A stretch of DNA of 64,000 nucleotides. It comes from Burkholderia pseudomultivorans. Lineage in GTDB: Bacteria > Pseudomonadota > Gammaproteobacteria > Burkholderiales > Burkholderiaceae. Positions 17,730-26,582 of this stretch are shown here, one piece after another (the stretch's first letter is position 1; each line of letters begins with the position of its first letter). A model generated the notes under the pieces. It did not search any database and had not been told where the DNA came from. It worked only from the letters and a program-made list of their open reading frames with translations. The position numbers were made by a program, and so were the translations under genes. Location of the stretch: NCBI RefSeq assembly GCF_001718415.1, contig NZ_CP013378.1, forward strand, positions 496,001 to 560,000, written 5' to 3'.

Positions 17730-19255
17730 AGGTACGCGCACAGATCGCGATGGTGCTGAACCTCGACAAGTGCATCGGATGCCATACCTGCTCGGTGACC
17801 TGCAAGAACGTATGGACGAGCCGCGACGGGATGGAATACGCGTGGTTCAACAACGTCGAGACGAAGCCGGGCATCGGCTATCCGAAGGACTGGGAAAACC
17901 AGGACCGCTGGCGCGGCGGCTGGCAGCGCCGCGCGGACGGCAGGATCGAGCCGCGCCTCGGCGGCAAGTGGCGGCTGCTCGCGCAGATCTTCGCGAACCC
18001 GCATCTGCCCGAGATCGACGACTACTACGAGCCGTTCACGTTCGACTACGCGCATCTGCAGGAAGCGGGCAACGCGCGCGCGATGCCGGTTGCGCGGCCG
18101 CGTTCGCTGGTGAGCGGCCAGCGGCTCGAGAAGATCGAATGGGGGCCGAACTGGGAAGAGATTCTCGGCGGCGAGTTCGAGAAGCGCGCGAAGGACTACA
18201 ACTTCGAGAACGTGCAGAAGGAGATCTACGGGCAGTTCGAGAACACCTTCATGATGTACCTGCCGCGGCTGTGCGAGCACTGCCTGAACCCGGCGTGCGT
18301 CGCGTCGTGCCCGTCGGGCTCGATCTACAAGCGCGAGGAGGACGGCATCGTGCTGATCGACCAGGACAAGTGCCGCGGCTGGCGCATGTGCGTGTCGGGA
18401 TGCCCGTACAAGAAGATCTACTACAACTGGCAGAGCGGCAAGGCCGAGAAGTGCATCTTCTGCTATCCGCGCATCGAGGCCGGCCAGCCGACCGTCTGCT
18501 CGGAAACCTGCGTCGGGCGCATCCGCTATCTCGGCGTGCTGCTGTACGACGCCGACCGGATCGGCGAAGCGGCGAGCGTGGAGCGCGAGCAGGATCTGTA
18601 CGAGGCGCAGTTGTCGCTGTTCCTCGATCCGGAAGATCCGGCCGTGATCGCGCAGGCCGAGCGCGACGGCGTGCCGTCCGCATGGCTCGATGCCGCGCGG
18701 CGTTCGCCGGCCTACAAGATGGCGATCGACTGGAAGATCGCATTCCCGCTGCATCCGGAATACCGGACGCTGCCGATGGTCTGGTACGTGCCGCCGCTGT
18801 CGCCGATCAACGCGGCCGCGAACAGCGGCGTGCTCGGCATGAACGGTTATCTGCCCGACGTCGAATCGCTGCGCATTCCGCTGCGCTACCTCGCGAACCT
18901 GCTGACGGCCGGCGACGAGGCGCCGGTGAAGCTCGCGCTCGAACGGCTGCTCGCGATGCGCGCGTTCATGCGCGCGCGCCACGTGGACGGCGTCGATGCG
19001 CGCGGCGTGCTCGACCAGGTCGGACTGTCGCTCGCGCAGGTCGAGGAGATGTACCGCTATCTCGCGATCGCGAACTACGAGGATCGCTTCGTGATCCCGA
19101 CCACGCATCGCGAGTATGCGGAGAACGCGTACGACCTGCGCGCGTCGTGCGGCTTCTCGTTCGGCAACGGCTGCTCGGACGGCCGTTCGTCCGCGAGCCT
19201 GTTCAGCACGAAGAAGGGCGCGAAGACCATTCCGATTCACGAGGCCTCGCGATGA
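17726..19255 (+). CDS. narH: Respiratory nitrate reductase, beta (iron-sulfur) subunit
   Basis: A 509-residue electron-transfer subunit linking NarI hemes to NarG. Four cluster-binding Cys groups are present: Cys16/19/22/26 (CIGCHTCSVTC), Cys183/186/191/195 (CEHCLNPACVASC), Cys216/222/226 with Trp219 (CRGWRMCVSGC), and Cys243/246/258/262. The Trp in place of one Cys is the known feature that makes this a [3Fe-4S] centre, so it is not a defect. The start is the ATG overlapping the narG stop by four bases, which implies translational coupling. Its last four bases overlap narJ. Confidence 0.98.
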   Translation: MKVRAQIAMVLNLDKCIGCHTCSVTCKNVWTSRDGMEYAWFNNVETKPGIGYPKDWENQDRWRGGWQRRADGRIEPRLGGKWRLLAQIFANPHLPEIDDYYEPFTFDYAHLQEAGNARAMPVARPRSLVSGQRLEKIEWGPNWEEILGGEFEKRAKDYNFENVQKEIYGQFENTFMMYLPRLCEHCLNPACVASCPSGSIYKREEDGIVLIDQDKCRGWRMCVSGCPYKKIYYNWQSGKAEKCIFCYPRIEAGQPTVCSETCVGRIRYLGVLLYDADRIGEAASVEREQDLYEAQLSLFLDPEDPAVIAQAERDGVPSAWLDAARRSPAYKMAIDWKIAFPLHPEYRTLPMVWYVPPLSPINAAANSGVLGMNGYLPDVESLRIPLRYLANLLTAGDEAPVKLALERLLAMRAFMRARHVDGVDARGVLDQVGLSLAQVEEMYRYLAIANYEDRFVIPTTHREYAENAYDLRASCGFSFGNGCSDGRSSASLFSTKKGAKTIPIHEASR

Positions 19256-19977
19256 GCACGACACCCGATCCGACCTATGCGGCATTCGCGGCGCTGCTCG
19301 ATTATCCGGACGACACGCTGGTCGACGTGCTCGATTCGATCGAGACGCACCTGCGCGAGCGCGCGCGGCTGCCGAAGGCGGCGCGCGCCGGGCTCGCGCG
19401 GTTCTTTGCGTACCTGCGCGAACGCGACCTGCTGACGCTGCAGGAAAACTATGTTGCGCTGTTCGATCGCGGCCGCGCGACGTCGCTGCATCTGTTCGAG
19501 CACGTGCACGGCGAGTCGCGCGACCGCGGGCAGGCGATGGTCGACCTGCTGCAGATGTACGAGCGGCACGGGCTGGTGCTGAACCCGGGCGAGCTGCCCG
19601 ACTACCTGCCCGTGTTCCTCGAATACCTGTCGCGGCTGCCCGCGCCCGACGCGCGCAGCCTGCTCGGCGAGACGGGCGAGATCCTGCGCGCACTCGCCGG
19701 CCAGCTCGCGCAGCGCGGCAGTCACTACAGCTTCGTGGTCGGCGCGCTGCTGCCGCTGGTGGGCCTCGCGCCGGTCGACGCGCCGGCGTCGGCGCACGAC
19801 GACGTCGCCGACGAGCGGCCGGGCGCCGACGACTATCGCGCGCTCGACGCCGCGTATGCGGACGAAGCGGTGCGCTTCGTCGGCGCGGCGACGCCGGCGG
19901 AGCAGACGATCCGGTTCCACGACACGCGGCCGGCCCGCGGCGCGCACGCGCCGGGCCCAACAGGGGAAACTTCATGA
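19252..19977 (+). CDS. narJ: Nitrate reductase assembly chaperone (delta subunit)
   Basis: A 241-residue soluble chaperone of the NarJ/TorD group. It guides molybdenum-cofactor insertion into NarG and membrane docking of NarGH, and is not part of the final enzyme. Family landmarks are FAALLDYPDDTLV near the N terminus, ENYVALFDRGRATSLHLFEHVHGESRDRGQAM and the Pro-rich LPDYLPVFLEYLS. It starts within the narH stop (ATGA) and its own stop overlaps the narI start, so the four genes are translationally coupled. The C-terminal 40 residues are Ala/Asp-rich and less conserved. Confidence 0.97.
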   Translation: MSTTPDPTYAAFAALLDYPDDTLVDVLDSIETHLRERARLPKAARAGLARFFAYLRERDLLTLQENYVALFDRGRATSLHLFEHVHGESRDRGQAMVDLLQMYERHGLVLNPGELPDYLPVFLEYLSRLPAPDARSLLGETGEILRALAGQLAQRGSHYSFVVGALLPLVGLAPVDAPASAHDDVADERPGADDYRALDAAYADEAVRFVGAATPAEQTIRFHDTRPARGAHAPGPTGETS

Positions 19978-20657
19978 ACGACTACCTGCACCAATTCCTG
20001 TTCGGGATCTACCCGTACATCTGCCTGGCCGTGCTGCTGGTCGGCAGCCTGATCCGCTTCGATCGCGAGCAGTACACGTGGAAAAGCGACTCGTCGCAGC
20101 TGTTGCGCCACGGCATGCTGCGGCTCGGCAGCAACCTGTTCCACTGGGGCGTGCTGGTCGTCGTGCTCGGGCACTTCGCCGGCTTTCTCGCGCCGCACTG
20201 GCTCGTGTCGCCGTTCCTGTCCGCATCGGGGCACCAGCTCGTCGCGATGGTCGCGGGCGGCGCGGCCGGCGTGGCCGCGATCGTCGGGCTGACGATCCTG
20301 ATCTGGCGTCGGCTCGGCGACGCGCGCATTCGCCGCAACAGCCGCAAGTCCGACATCCTGGTCGTGCTGATGCTGTGGGTGCAACTGGCGCTCGGGCTCG
20401 GCACCGTCGTGCTGTCGACGCGCCACATGGACGGCGCGATGTTCGAGCAGCTGACCGACTACGTGAAGGGCGTCGTCACGTTCCGCCCGGACATCGCGAG
20501 CCTGCTCGTCGGCGTGCCGCTGACCTACCGGCTGCACATCCTGCTCGGCTTCACGATCTTCCTCGTGTCGCCGTTCACGCGGATGGTGCATATCTGGAGC
20601 GGGATCGCGTCGGTCGCCTACCTGATCCGGCCGTACCAGCTCGTGCGCAAGCGCTGA
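19974..20657 (+). CDS. narI: Respiratory nitrate reductase, gamma (cytochrome b) subunit
   Basis: A 227-residue integral membrane subunit with five helices that oxidises quinol at the periplasmic side and passes electrons to NarH. Heme b ligands are identifiable: His57 (NLFHWGV) and His67 (LGHFAGF), paired with His188 (YRLHILLG) and His206 (RMVHIWSG). The start overlaps the narJ stop by four bases. The following parvulin gene begins after nine bases, so the operon continues. Length is normal for NarI (about 225). Confidence 0.98.
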   Translation: MNDYLHQFLFGIYPYICLAVLLVGSLIRFDREQYTWKSDSSQLLRHGMLRLGSNLFHWGVLVVVLGHFAGFLAPHWLVSPFLSASGHQLVAMVAGGAAGVAAIVGLTILIWRRLGDARIRRNSRKSDILVVLMLWVQLALGLGTVVLSTRHMDGAMFEQLTDYVKGVVTFRPDIASLLVGVPLTYRLHILLGFTIFLVSPFTRMVHIWSGIASVAYLIRPYQLVRKR

Positions 20658-20666
20658 GGGGGCGAC

Positions 20667-21452
20667 ATGAACGACTTGCTGCATCAGGCGCCGGCGACGC
20701 TGCGCATCAACGGCGTGGCGATCGACGACGATGCGATCGCCGCCGAGGCCGCGCATCACGGCGACGCGCGCGATCCGCTCGACGCGGCGCGGCGCGCGCT
20801 CGCGGTGCGCGAGCTGCTGCGCCAGCGCGCGGTGTCGCTCGCGCTGCTCGACGGCGATGCGGCGCTCGACGACGCGGCCGTCGATGCGCTGCTCGAACGC
20901 GAACTCACGCACCTGCCCGAACCGGATCGCGCGGATTGCGAACGCTACTACGCGCAGCATCCGGCACGGTTCCGGCGCAACGACATCGTCTATGCGAGCC
21001 ATGTGCTGTTCGCGGTGACGGACCGCGTGCCGCTCGCACCGCTGCGACAGCGGGCGGAGGCCGCGCTGGCCGACGTGGTCGCCGCGCCCGATACGTTCGA
21101 GGCCGTCGCGCGCGCGTCGTCGAACTGTCCGTCGGCGCAGCTCGGCGGCAGTCTCGGGCAACTGCTGCGCGGCGACACGGTGCCGGAGTTCGAGGCCGCG
21201 CTGTTCGACAGCGACGGCATCGGCGTGCTGCCGAAGCTCGTCAACACGCGCTTCGGCTTCCATATCGTGCGCATCGAGCGCCGCGTGCCGGGCGACACGG
21301 TGCCGTTCGACGAGGCTGCCGCGCAGATCGCCGCGCACCTGTCGGCGCGCGTGCGCGAGCGCGCGATGCGGCAGTACGTGGCGATACTCGCGGGTAAGGC
21401 GCATCTCGAAGGCGTTGCGTTCGACGGTGCAAACGGGCCGCTGGTCCAGTGA
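20667..21452 (+). CDS. Parvulin-type peptidyl-prolyl isomerase of the nar operon (NifM/PpiC-like)
   Basis: A 261-residue protein with no signal peptide, so probably cytoplasmic. The N-terminal half is helical and Ala-rich. The rotamase domain spans about residues 105-215, with VYASHVLFAV, ARASSNCPSAQLGGSLGQLLRGDTVPEFE (split at Gly-Gly) and NTRFGFHIVRIERR, all parvulin hallmarks. It starts nine bases after narI with a GAGGGGG ribosome site. Parvulins are found next to narGHJI in several pseudomonads and betaproteobacteria and are thought to help mature the reductase, but this is inference. The nitrate porter follows directly. Confidence 0.85.
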   Translation: MNDLLHQAPATLRINGVAIDDDAIAAEAAHHGDARDPLDAARRALAVRELLRQRAVSLALLDGDAALDDAAVDALLERELTHLPEPDRADCERYYAQHPARFRRNDIVYASHVLFAVTDRVPLAPLRQRAEAALADVVAAPDTFEAVARASSNCPSAQLGGSLGQLLRGDTVPEFEAALFDSDGIGVLPKLVNTRFGFHIVRIERRVPGDTVPFDEAAAQIAAHLSARVRERAMRQYVAILAGKAHLEGVAFDGANGPLVQ

Positions 21453-21466
21453 AACGAGGTCAAGGT

Positions 21467-22732
21467 ATGGTAATTCAACAAGCGAGGGTTGCGCCCGCCG
21501 AGCAGGCGCAGGCCATTCCGCTGCGGGCGTGGTCGGTGCTGGCCGCGAGCACGCTCGCGTTCATGGTGTGCTTCGTCGTGTGGATGATGTTCGGCGTGCT
21601 CGGCGTGCAGTTGCGCGCCGATCTCGGCCTGAACAGCACCGAGTTCGGGCTGCTGACGTCGACGCCGGTGCTGACCGGCGCGCTGATGCGCCTGCCGCTC
21701 GGCACGTGGACCGATCGCTTCGGCGGCCGGATCGTGATGACGGTGCTGCTCGTCGTGTGCGCGGTGCCGGTCTACGTCGTCAGCTACGCCACCGCGCTGT
21801 GGCAGTTCCTCGTGATCGGGCTGTTCCTCGGCTGCGTCGGCGCATCGTTCGCGGTCGGCACGCCGTACGTCGCGCGCTTCTTTCCGCCGCAGCGGCGGGG
21901 GCTCGCGATGGGCGTGTTCGGCGCGGGCACCTGCGGCGCGGCGGTCAACCTGTTCGTCACGCCGCTGCTGCTCGACGCCTACGGCTGGCGCTTCGTGCCG
22001 CGCGTCTATGCGGTCGCGCTGCTGGTCACGGCCGTGATCTTCTGGTTCGCGTCGGCGCGCGATCCGGGCGCGGGCAAGCAGGGCGGCTCGCTGCTCGATT
22101 CGTTCAAGGTGCTGCGCGACCCGCGCGTGTGGCGACTCTGCCAGTACTACTCGATCACGTTCGGCGGCTTCACCGCGCTGTCGCTGTGGATCCCGCAGTA
22201 CCTGAAGAGCGAATACGGGATGTCGCTGGTGATGGCGTCCGCGTTCGCGGCCGGCTTCTCGCTGCCGGGCTCGGTGCTGCGCGCGCTCGGCGGCGCGCTG
22301 TCCGACCGCTTCGGCGCGCATGCGGTCACGTGGTGGGGGTTGTGGGTCGCGTGGATCTGTCTGTTCCTGCTGTCGTATCCGGCCACCGACTTCGTGATCC
22401 ATACGATCGACGGCACCGCGTCGGTGAGCGTGTCGATGCCGGTCGCCGGCTTCGTCGTGCTGACCTTCGTGCTCGGCGCGGTGTTCGCGTTCGGGATGGC
22501 GTCGACGTTCAAGTACGTCGCCGACGATTTCCCGGACAACATGGGCGTCGTGACCGGCATCGTCGGGCTCGCGGGCGGGCTCGGCGGCTTCCTGCTGCCG
22601 ATCCTGTTCGGCATGCTGCTCGACCTGCTGCGCGTGCGCACGACCTGCTTCATGTTCCTGTACGGGATCGTGTGGGTGTCGCTGATCCTGATCTACCTGT
22701 CGGAAGTGCGGCGCACGCCGGTGACGGGCTGA
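21467..22732 (+). CDS. narK: NarK-type nitrate/nitrite MFS transporter
   Basis: A 421-residue carrier with 12 predicted helices. It shows the MFS loop GTWTDRFGGRIVM after TM2 and the two Gly-rich nitrate-porter helices: GVFGAGTCGAAVNLF in TM5 and GIVGLAGGLGGFLLPILFG in TM11. The usual Asn in the first signature (GxGN) is Thr here. The ATG at 21467 has GAGG seven bases upstream; a GTG at 21449 overlapping the parvulin stop is less likely. As the last gene of the nar operon it should bring nitrate in or exchange it for nitrite. The NarK1 or NarK2 subtype cannot be settled by eye. Confidence 0.9.
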   Translation: MVIQQARVAPAEQAQAIPLRAWSVLAASTLAFMVCFVVWMMFGVLGVQLRADLGLNSTEFGLLTSTPVLTGALMRLPLGTWTDRFGGRIVMTVLLVVCAVPVYVVSYATALWQFLVIGLFLGCVGASFAVGTPYVARFFPPQRRGLAMGVFGAGTCGAAVNLFVTPLLLDAYGWRFVPRVYAVALLVTAVIFWFASARDPGAGKQGGSLLDSFKVLRDPRVWRLCQYYSITFGGFTALSLWIPQYLKSEYGMSLVMASAFAAGFSLPGSVLRALGGALSDRFGAHAVTWWGLWVAWICLFLLSYPATDFVIHTIDGTASVSVSMPVAGFVVLTFVLGAVFAFGMASTFKYVADDFPDNMGVVTGIVGLAGGLGGFLLPILFGMLLDLLRVRTTCFMFLYGIVWVSLILIYLSEVRRTPVTG

Positions 22733-22752
22733 GGCGCGCGACCGGACCCGAT

Positions 22753-22784
22753 GGCGCGGCGCCGGCGAAGCCCGGCGTCGCGCC
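22753..22784. terminator. Hairpin after narK (candidate terminator without U-tract)
   Basis: An inverted repeat of about 14 base pairs with one mismatch (arms 22753-22766 and 22770-22784) lies 20 bases after the narK stop. No run of T follows, so it may act as an RNA 3'-end stabiliser instead of an intrinsic terminator. Confidence 0.4.
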
Positions 22785-22844
22785 GTCGCGATGAACCGGT
22801 CGGCGCCGTATCCGGCCGCCTGCAGTTCTGTCAAACTGGCGCCT

Positions 22845-24581
22845 ATGAAACCGCGCCTTGCCCCTCCGTCTTCCACCGATTCTTCCGCTGCATCCGCAGG
22901 CTTTCCCGACGCCGACGAACTGGCCGCGCTGCGTGCGTGGTATGCGGGCATGCCGGTGCGGCAGGCGGTCGAGCGCTATCTGCCCGCGCGGCTCGGCAAC
23001 GGACGCTCGGCGCGCGGCGTGATCGGCGGCATCCGCCGGCGTCTCGTGCGCATCGCGCGACAAGTCGGCCGGACCGATCTCGCGGAGCGGCTCGGTCATT
23101 CCGACGGTGAGCGTTTACGGGAAGCGAAGGCGGCGGCCGAAGCGATCGCGCAACTGCGTCACGCGCGTGCGCCGGTGCCGCAGATCAGCGACGACATCGG
23201 TCTCTGGCTGCCTGCACGCGCCGTCGCCGCATTGCGCGCGCACGGCATCGACACGCTGGCCGATCTCACCGTGCGGATTCCGCGTCGCCGGCAATGGTGG
23301 AAGGCGATTGCGGGGCTCGGCGCAGCCGGCGCGCGGCGCGTCGAGACGTTCTTCGCCGCGCATCCCGAACTGACCGAGCGCGCCCGCGCGCTGATCGCCG
23401 CGACGCCGCGCAGCGCGATCGTGCCTTGGGAGCAGCTGAAGCTGCCGCACGAGGTCGACGGTTCGGCCGGCACGTTTCGCGCGCCGCGCGCGACCAGCAC
23501 GCTCGACGCGGACAACGACTACGCGGCCGTGCACGCGTGGCTGTCGCTGCACGAATCGGCGGCGACGCGCCGTGCCTATCGAAAGGAAGCCGAGCGGCTG
23601 ATCCTGTGGGCGATCGTCGAACGTGGCCGCGCGCTGTCGTCGCTGACGACCGAGGATGCGGTCGCGTATCGCGCGTTTTTGCGGCGTCCGACGCCGCACG
23701 AACGCTGGGTCGGTCCGGTGCGTCCGCGCGGCGCGCCCGACTGGCGGCCGTTTTCCGGCGCGCTGTCCGCGCGGTCGGCCGCGTATGCGCTGTCGGTGCT
23801 CGGCGCGCTGTTCCGCTGGCTGATCGAACAGCGCTACCTGCTCGCGAATCCGTTCGCGGGCGTCAAGGTGCGCGACACGCGCGGCGCGACCGCACTCGAC
23901 ACGTCGCATGCGTTCACCGAAGGCGAGTGGCTGCTGGTGCGCGCGATCGCCGACGGGCTCGAATTCCGCAAGCCCGTGTCGCCGGCCGCGCCGGCTTCCG
24001 GCTGGACGCCGGCCGCCGCGCAGCGGCTGCGTTTCATCCTCGATTTCGGTTATGCGACCGGCCTGCGCGCGAGCGAGCTGGTCGGCGCGACGCTCGGCGG
24101 CATCGAGACGGACGCGCACGGCGACGCATGGCTGAAGGTGATCGGCAAGGGCAGCAAGGCCGCACGCGTCGCGCTGCCGCCGCTCGCACGCACCGCGCTC
24201 GACCGCTATCTGGTCGCACGCCGGCTGCCCGTCACGCCCGCGCGGTGGCGGCCCGACACGCCGCTGATCCCGAGTCTCGCGGAAGACGGCGCGGCCGCGA
24301 TCACCAGCGTGCGGCTGTGGAAGGTGATGCAGCGTTTCTTCGCGCAGACGGCCGAACTCGTCGATGCGGAGCATCCCGCGCTGGCGCAGAAGCTGCGCCA
24401 GGCGAGCCCGCACTGGATGCGCCACACGCATGCGACGCATGCGCTGGCGCGCGGCGCGGAGCTGACGACCGTGCGCGACAACCTGCGCCACGCGTCGATC
24501 TCGACGACGTCGATCTATCTGCACGGCGACGACGTGAAGCGCGCGCGGCAGCTGTCGAACGCGTTTGCCGCGGACAAGTGA
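22845..24581 (+). CDS. Tyrosine recombinase / phage-integrase family protein with DUF3701 N-terminal domain
   Basis: A 578-residue protein. Residues of about 90-180 fit the DUF3701 module (WLPARAVAALRAHGIDTLADL, WWKAIAGLGAAGARRVETFF, split at Asp), a helix-hairpin-helix-like region. A SAM-like core-binding domain follows, then a catalytic domain with all key residues: Arg in ATGLRASELVG, Lys in IGKGSKAARV, HTHATH preceded by HWMRH, and LRHASISTTSIYLHGD with the Tyr nucleophile. The ATG at 22845 is preferred to 22791, though neither has a clear ribosome site. No tRNA, direct repeat or phage gene is nearby, so it is probably a resident recombinase, not part of a recent island. Confidence 0.85.
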   Translation: MKPRLAPPSSTDSSAASAGFPDADELAALRAWYAGMPVRQAVERYLPARLGNGRSARGVIGGIRRRLVRIARQVGRTDLAERLGHSDGERLREAKAAAEAIAQLRHARAPVPQISDDIGLWLPARAVAALRAHGIDTLADLTVRIPRRRQWWKAIAGLGAAGARRVETFFAAHPELTERARALIAATPRSAIVPWEQLKLPHEVDGSAGTFRAPRATSTLDADNDYAAVHAWLSLHESAATRRAYRKEAERLILWAIVERGRALSSLTTEDAVAYRAFLRRPTPHERWVGPVRPRGAPDWRPFSGALSARSAAYALSVLGALFRWLIEQRYLLANPFAGVKVRDTRGATALDTSHAFTEGEWLLVRAIADGLEFRKPVSPAAPASGWTPAAAQRLRFILDFGYATGLRASELVGATLGGIETDAHGDAWLKVIGKGSKAARVALPPLARTALDRYLVARRLPVTPARWRPDTPLIPSLAEDGAAAITSVRLWKVMQRFFAQTAELVDAEHPALAQKLRQASPHWMRHTHATHALARGAELTTVRDNLRHASISTTSIYLHGDDVKRARQLSNAFAADK

Positions 24582-25008
24582 GCGACGGGCGCGGTTGACG
24601 ATTTCTCCGTGGAGGCGGCGTCCCGGCCTTGTCGACGGCCGGCCGCGGCTCGGCTCGCGTGCCTCGCGTCGCGCTGAAAAGCCGTCCCGGCGATCCGGAA
24701 CGGGCACTTGCCCATTTTATGAGCGCGCCGCGCAAACCCAGGCGGGGCAAGGGAGAGCGCCGGTTTTCCACATGGTTGTCCAGTGGAACTGTGGATAGTG
24801 CGGCGGCCTCCGGCGCACGGTTCGCGACGTTTTCGATCGACGCCTCAGCCCGGCTCTCGCGACGCCGTTCGCAATGGCGACGCGCATTGACGAATGCCGT
24901 CGGCTGCACCCGGCGCTCATGCGGAACCGGCATGTTTTTGAAAAATTGGATCCAAAAATCCAATCCGAGGTACTATCGGCCCATTCTTGCAACGACGCAG
25001 GGCCGCCC
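24582..25008. other. 427-base intergenic region with DnaA-box-like pair and GntR operator
   Basis: No gene is supported here. Two sequences one mismatch from the DnaA box face each other at 24764-24772 (TTTTCCACA) and 24790-24798 (TGTGGATAG), and can also form a six-base stem. Further right is the operator palindrome described separately. No origin features such as AT-rich repeats, parAB or rep genes accompany the boxes. Confidence 0.4.
24945..24964. promoter_or_regulatory. Operator palindrome upstream of the GntR gene
   Basis: ATTGGAT-N6-ATCCAAT is a perfect seven-base inverted repeat, and its left part also contains the ten-base palindrome TTGGATCCAA (24946-24955). It stands 45 bases before the GntR start. 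GntR regulators with FCD domains often bind TTGGATCCAA-like sites and repress themselves, so autoregulation is likely. Confidence 0.65.
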
Positions 25009-25692
25009 ATGAATCCATCCACTGCCCGCAGTTCGGCCGCGCCGGCGATATCGGCCGAGGAGGAGGCGTATCGCTTCCTGCTCGCCGAGATCATCGAGGG
25101 TCGTTACGCGGCCGGGCAGCGGATCGTGGCCGATGCGGTCGCCGACGCGCTGTCGATGAGCCGGATGCCGGTGCGCGCCGCGCTGCGGCGGCTGCACGAC
25201 GAAGGGCTCGTGATCCTGCGGCCGAACCGCGGCGCGATCGTGCGCGGCCTGTCGGTCGCCGAGGTGCAGGACATCTTCGACATGCGCATTGCGCTCGAAG
25301 GCCTCGCGATGCGGGTCGCCGCGCCGCACTGCACCGACGAACACCTGCGCACGCTCGAGCGCCTGCTCGAGGACATGGACGCCTGCGTCGGCGATACCGA
25401 GCTGTGGGTCGAGCGGCATTCGGCGTTTCACCACTATCTGTGCGAGATCGGCGGCCGCATGCGGCTGTATCAGCAGATTCGTTCACTGTACACGCTGATC
25501 GAGGGGCCGATGCGCCTGTGGATCGAGCAGGCGACCTTCAGGCGCAAGCGGGCGCGCGATGCGCACCGCGAGCTGATCGACGCGTTGCGCACGCGCGATC
25601 CCGCCGCGGCCGAACGGGCGATTCGCGAGCATATCGAATCGACGGTGCCGCAGGTCATCGCCTTTCTCGAGTCGCCGCCGCCGAAGGACTGA
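25009..25692 (+). CDS. GntR-family regulator, FadR/FCD subfamily
   Basis: A 227-residue repressor-type protein. The winged helix-turn-helix is at residues 15-80 (LAEIIEGRYAAGQRIVADAV, then SMSRMPVRAALRRLHDEGLV). An all-helical FCD ligand domain follows, with metal-ligand candidates in FDMRIALEGLAMRVAAPHC and HSAFHHYLCEIGG. The ATG at 25009 is used because the frame upstream lacks similarity and would overlap the operator. It directly precedes an amino acid ABC transporter and gamma-glutamyltransferase on the same strand, which it probably controls in response to an amino acid or acid metabolite. Confidence 0.9.
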   Translation: MNPSTARSSAAPAISAEEEAYRFLLAEIIEGRYAAGQRIVADAVADALSMSRMPVRAALRRLHDEGLVILRPNRGAIVRGLSVAEVQDIFDMRIALEGLAMRVAAPHCTDEHLRTLERLLEDMDACVGDTELWVERHSAFHHYLCEIGGRMRLYQQIRSLYTLIEGPMRLWIEQATFRRKRARDAHRELIDALRTRDPAAAERAIREHIESTVPQVIAFLESPPPKD

Positions 25693-25747
25693 CGCGCCGG
25701 CGGGCCTCTCCGCGTTTGTGATTCACCCTCAAGCCAGGAGCATCACG

Positions 25748-26566
25748 ATGTCAGGAAAACCGTCCACGCGCTTCAGAGCCTTCTCCCGTCTCGGCATTGC
25801 CGTCCTGCTGCATGCGTGCGTCGCGCATGCCGCGCAGGCGGCCGACCTCGGCGTGATGAAAGGCGGCACGCTGACCTATTGTTCGAGCATGGACGCGCCG
25901 CCGCTGTCGTTCTACGACGAGAGCCAGCAGCCGCAGGGCTTCTCGGTCGACATCGCGCAGGAGGTGGCGAAGTCGCTGGGCAACCTGAAAGTCGAGTGGC
26001 GCGTGATGTCGTTCAGCGGCCTGATCCCGGCGCTGCAGGCGCGCCAGTGCGACCTCGTGATCGGCCAGCTGTTCGATAAGCCCGAGCGCCGGCAGGTCAT
26101 CGACATCATCGACTACATGTATTCGAGCCAGTCGATCATGGTGCCCCGCGGCAATCCGCGTCACGTGAAGTCGCTCGACGATCTGTCCGGGCTGAAGGTC
26201 GCGGTGATCAACGGATCGACCATACGCGCGCTGCTGGAGAAGGAGAATGCGCGGCTGAGCGCGGCCGGCAAGCCGCCGATGAATATCGTCGTCTACGGTC
26301 AGGACACCGATGCGTTCCAGGCGTTCAGGCTGCAACAGGTCGACGCGTACGGAACGACCGCCGAAAGCGCCGCGCACTTCCGGCAGGTGACGGGCAACAT
26401 GTTCGAGGAGGCGGTGCCGTCGTTCAACCGGATCGCGACCGGGATCGGCGCGCGCAAGGACGAACCGCTGTCGAAGGCGGTCGCGAAGGTCGTGGCCGAC
26501 CTCGTGAAGAGCGACCGCTATACGCGGCTGATCGGCAAGTGGAAGCTCGAGAACGATCGCTACTGA
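25748..26566 (+). CDS. Polar amino acid ABC transporter, periplasmic binding protein
   Basis: A 272-residue solute-binding protein of family 3. A signal peptide of about 31 residues ends near AQA-AD. The mature protein has the usual GTLTYCSSMDAPPLSFYDE start, GFSVDIAQEVAKSLG, and ARQCDLVIGQLFDKPERRQVIDI (split at Asp), which form the amino acid pocket. CAGGAG lies eight bases before ATG 25748. It is followed at 17 bases by the permease. The co-encoded gamma-glutamyltransferase suggests the ligand is a gamma-glutamyl compound or its product, but the pocket does not reveal it. Confidence 0.9.
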   Translation: MSGKPSTRFRAFSRLGIAVLLHACVAHAAQAADLGVMKGGTLTYCSSMDAPPLSFYDESQQPQGFSVDIAQEVAKSLGNLKVEWRVMSFSGLIPALQARQCDLVIGQLFDKPERRQVIDIIDYMYSSQSIMVPRGNPRHVKSLDDLSGLKVAVINGSTIRALLEKENARLSAAGKPPMNIVVYGQDTDAFQAFRLQQVDAYGTTAESAAHFRQVTGNMFEEAVPSFNRIATGIGARKDEPLSKAVAKVVADLVKSDRYTRLIGKWKLENDRY

Positions 26567-26582
26567 CGCGAGGAGCGCCGCC

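Noticed and set aside
18371..18420. Loss of a cluster ligand in NarH (Trp219 instead of Cys)
   Set aside because: This Trp is the normal NarH feature that makes the [3Fe-4S] centre.
22845..24581. Tyrosine recombinase as marker of an integrated element
   Set aside because: No tRNA gene, attachment repeats, phage or plasmid genes are seen on either side, and composition matches the surroundings.
24764..24798. Replication origin
   Set aside because: Only two imperfect DnaA-like boxes, no AT-rich unwinding region, and no dnaA, rep or par genes nearby.
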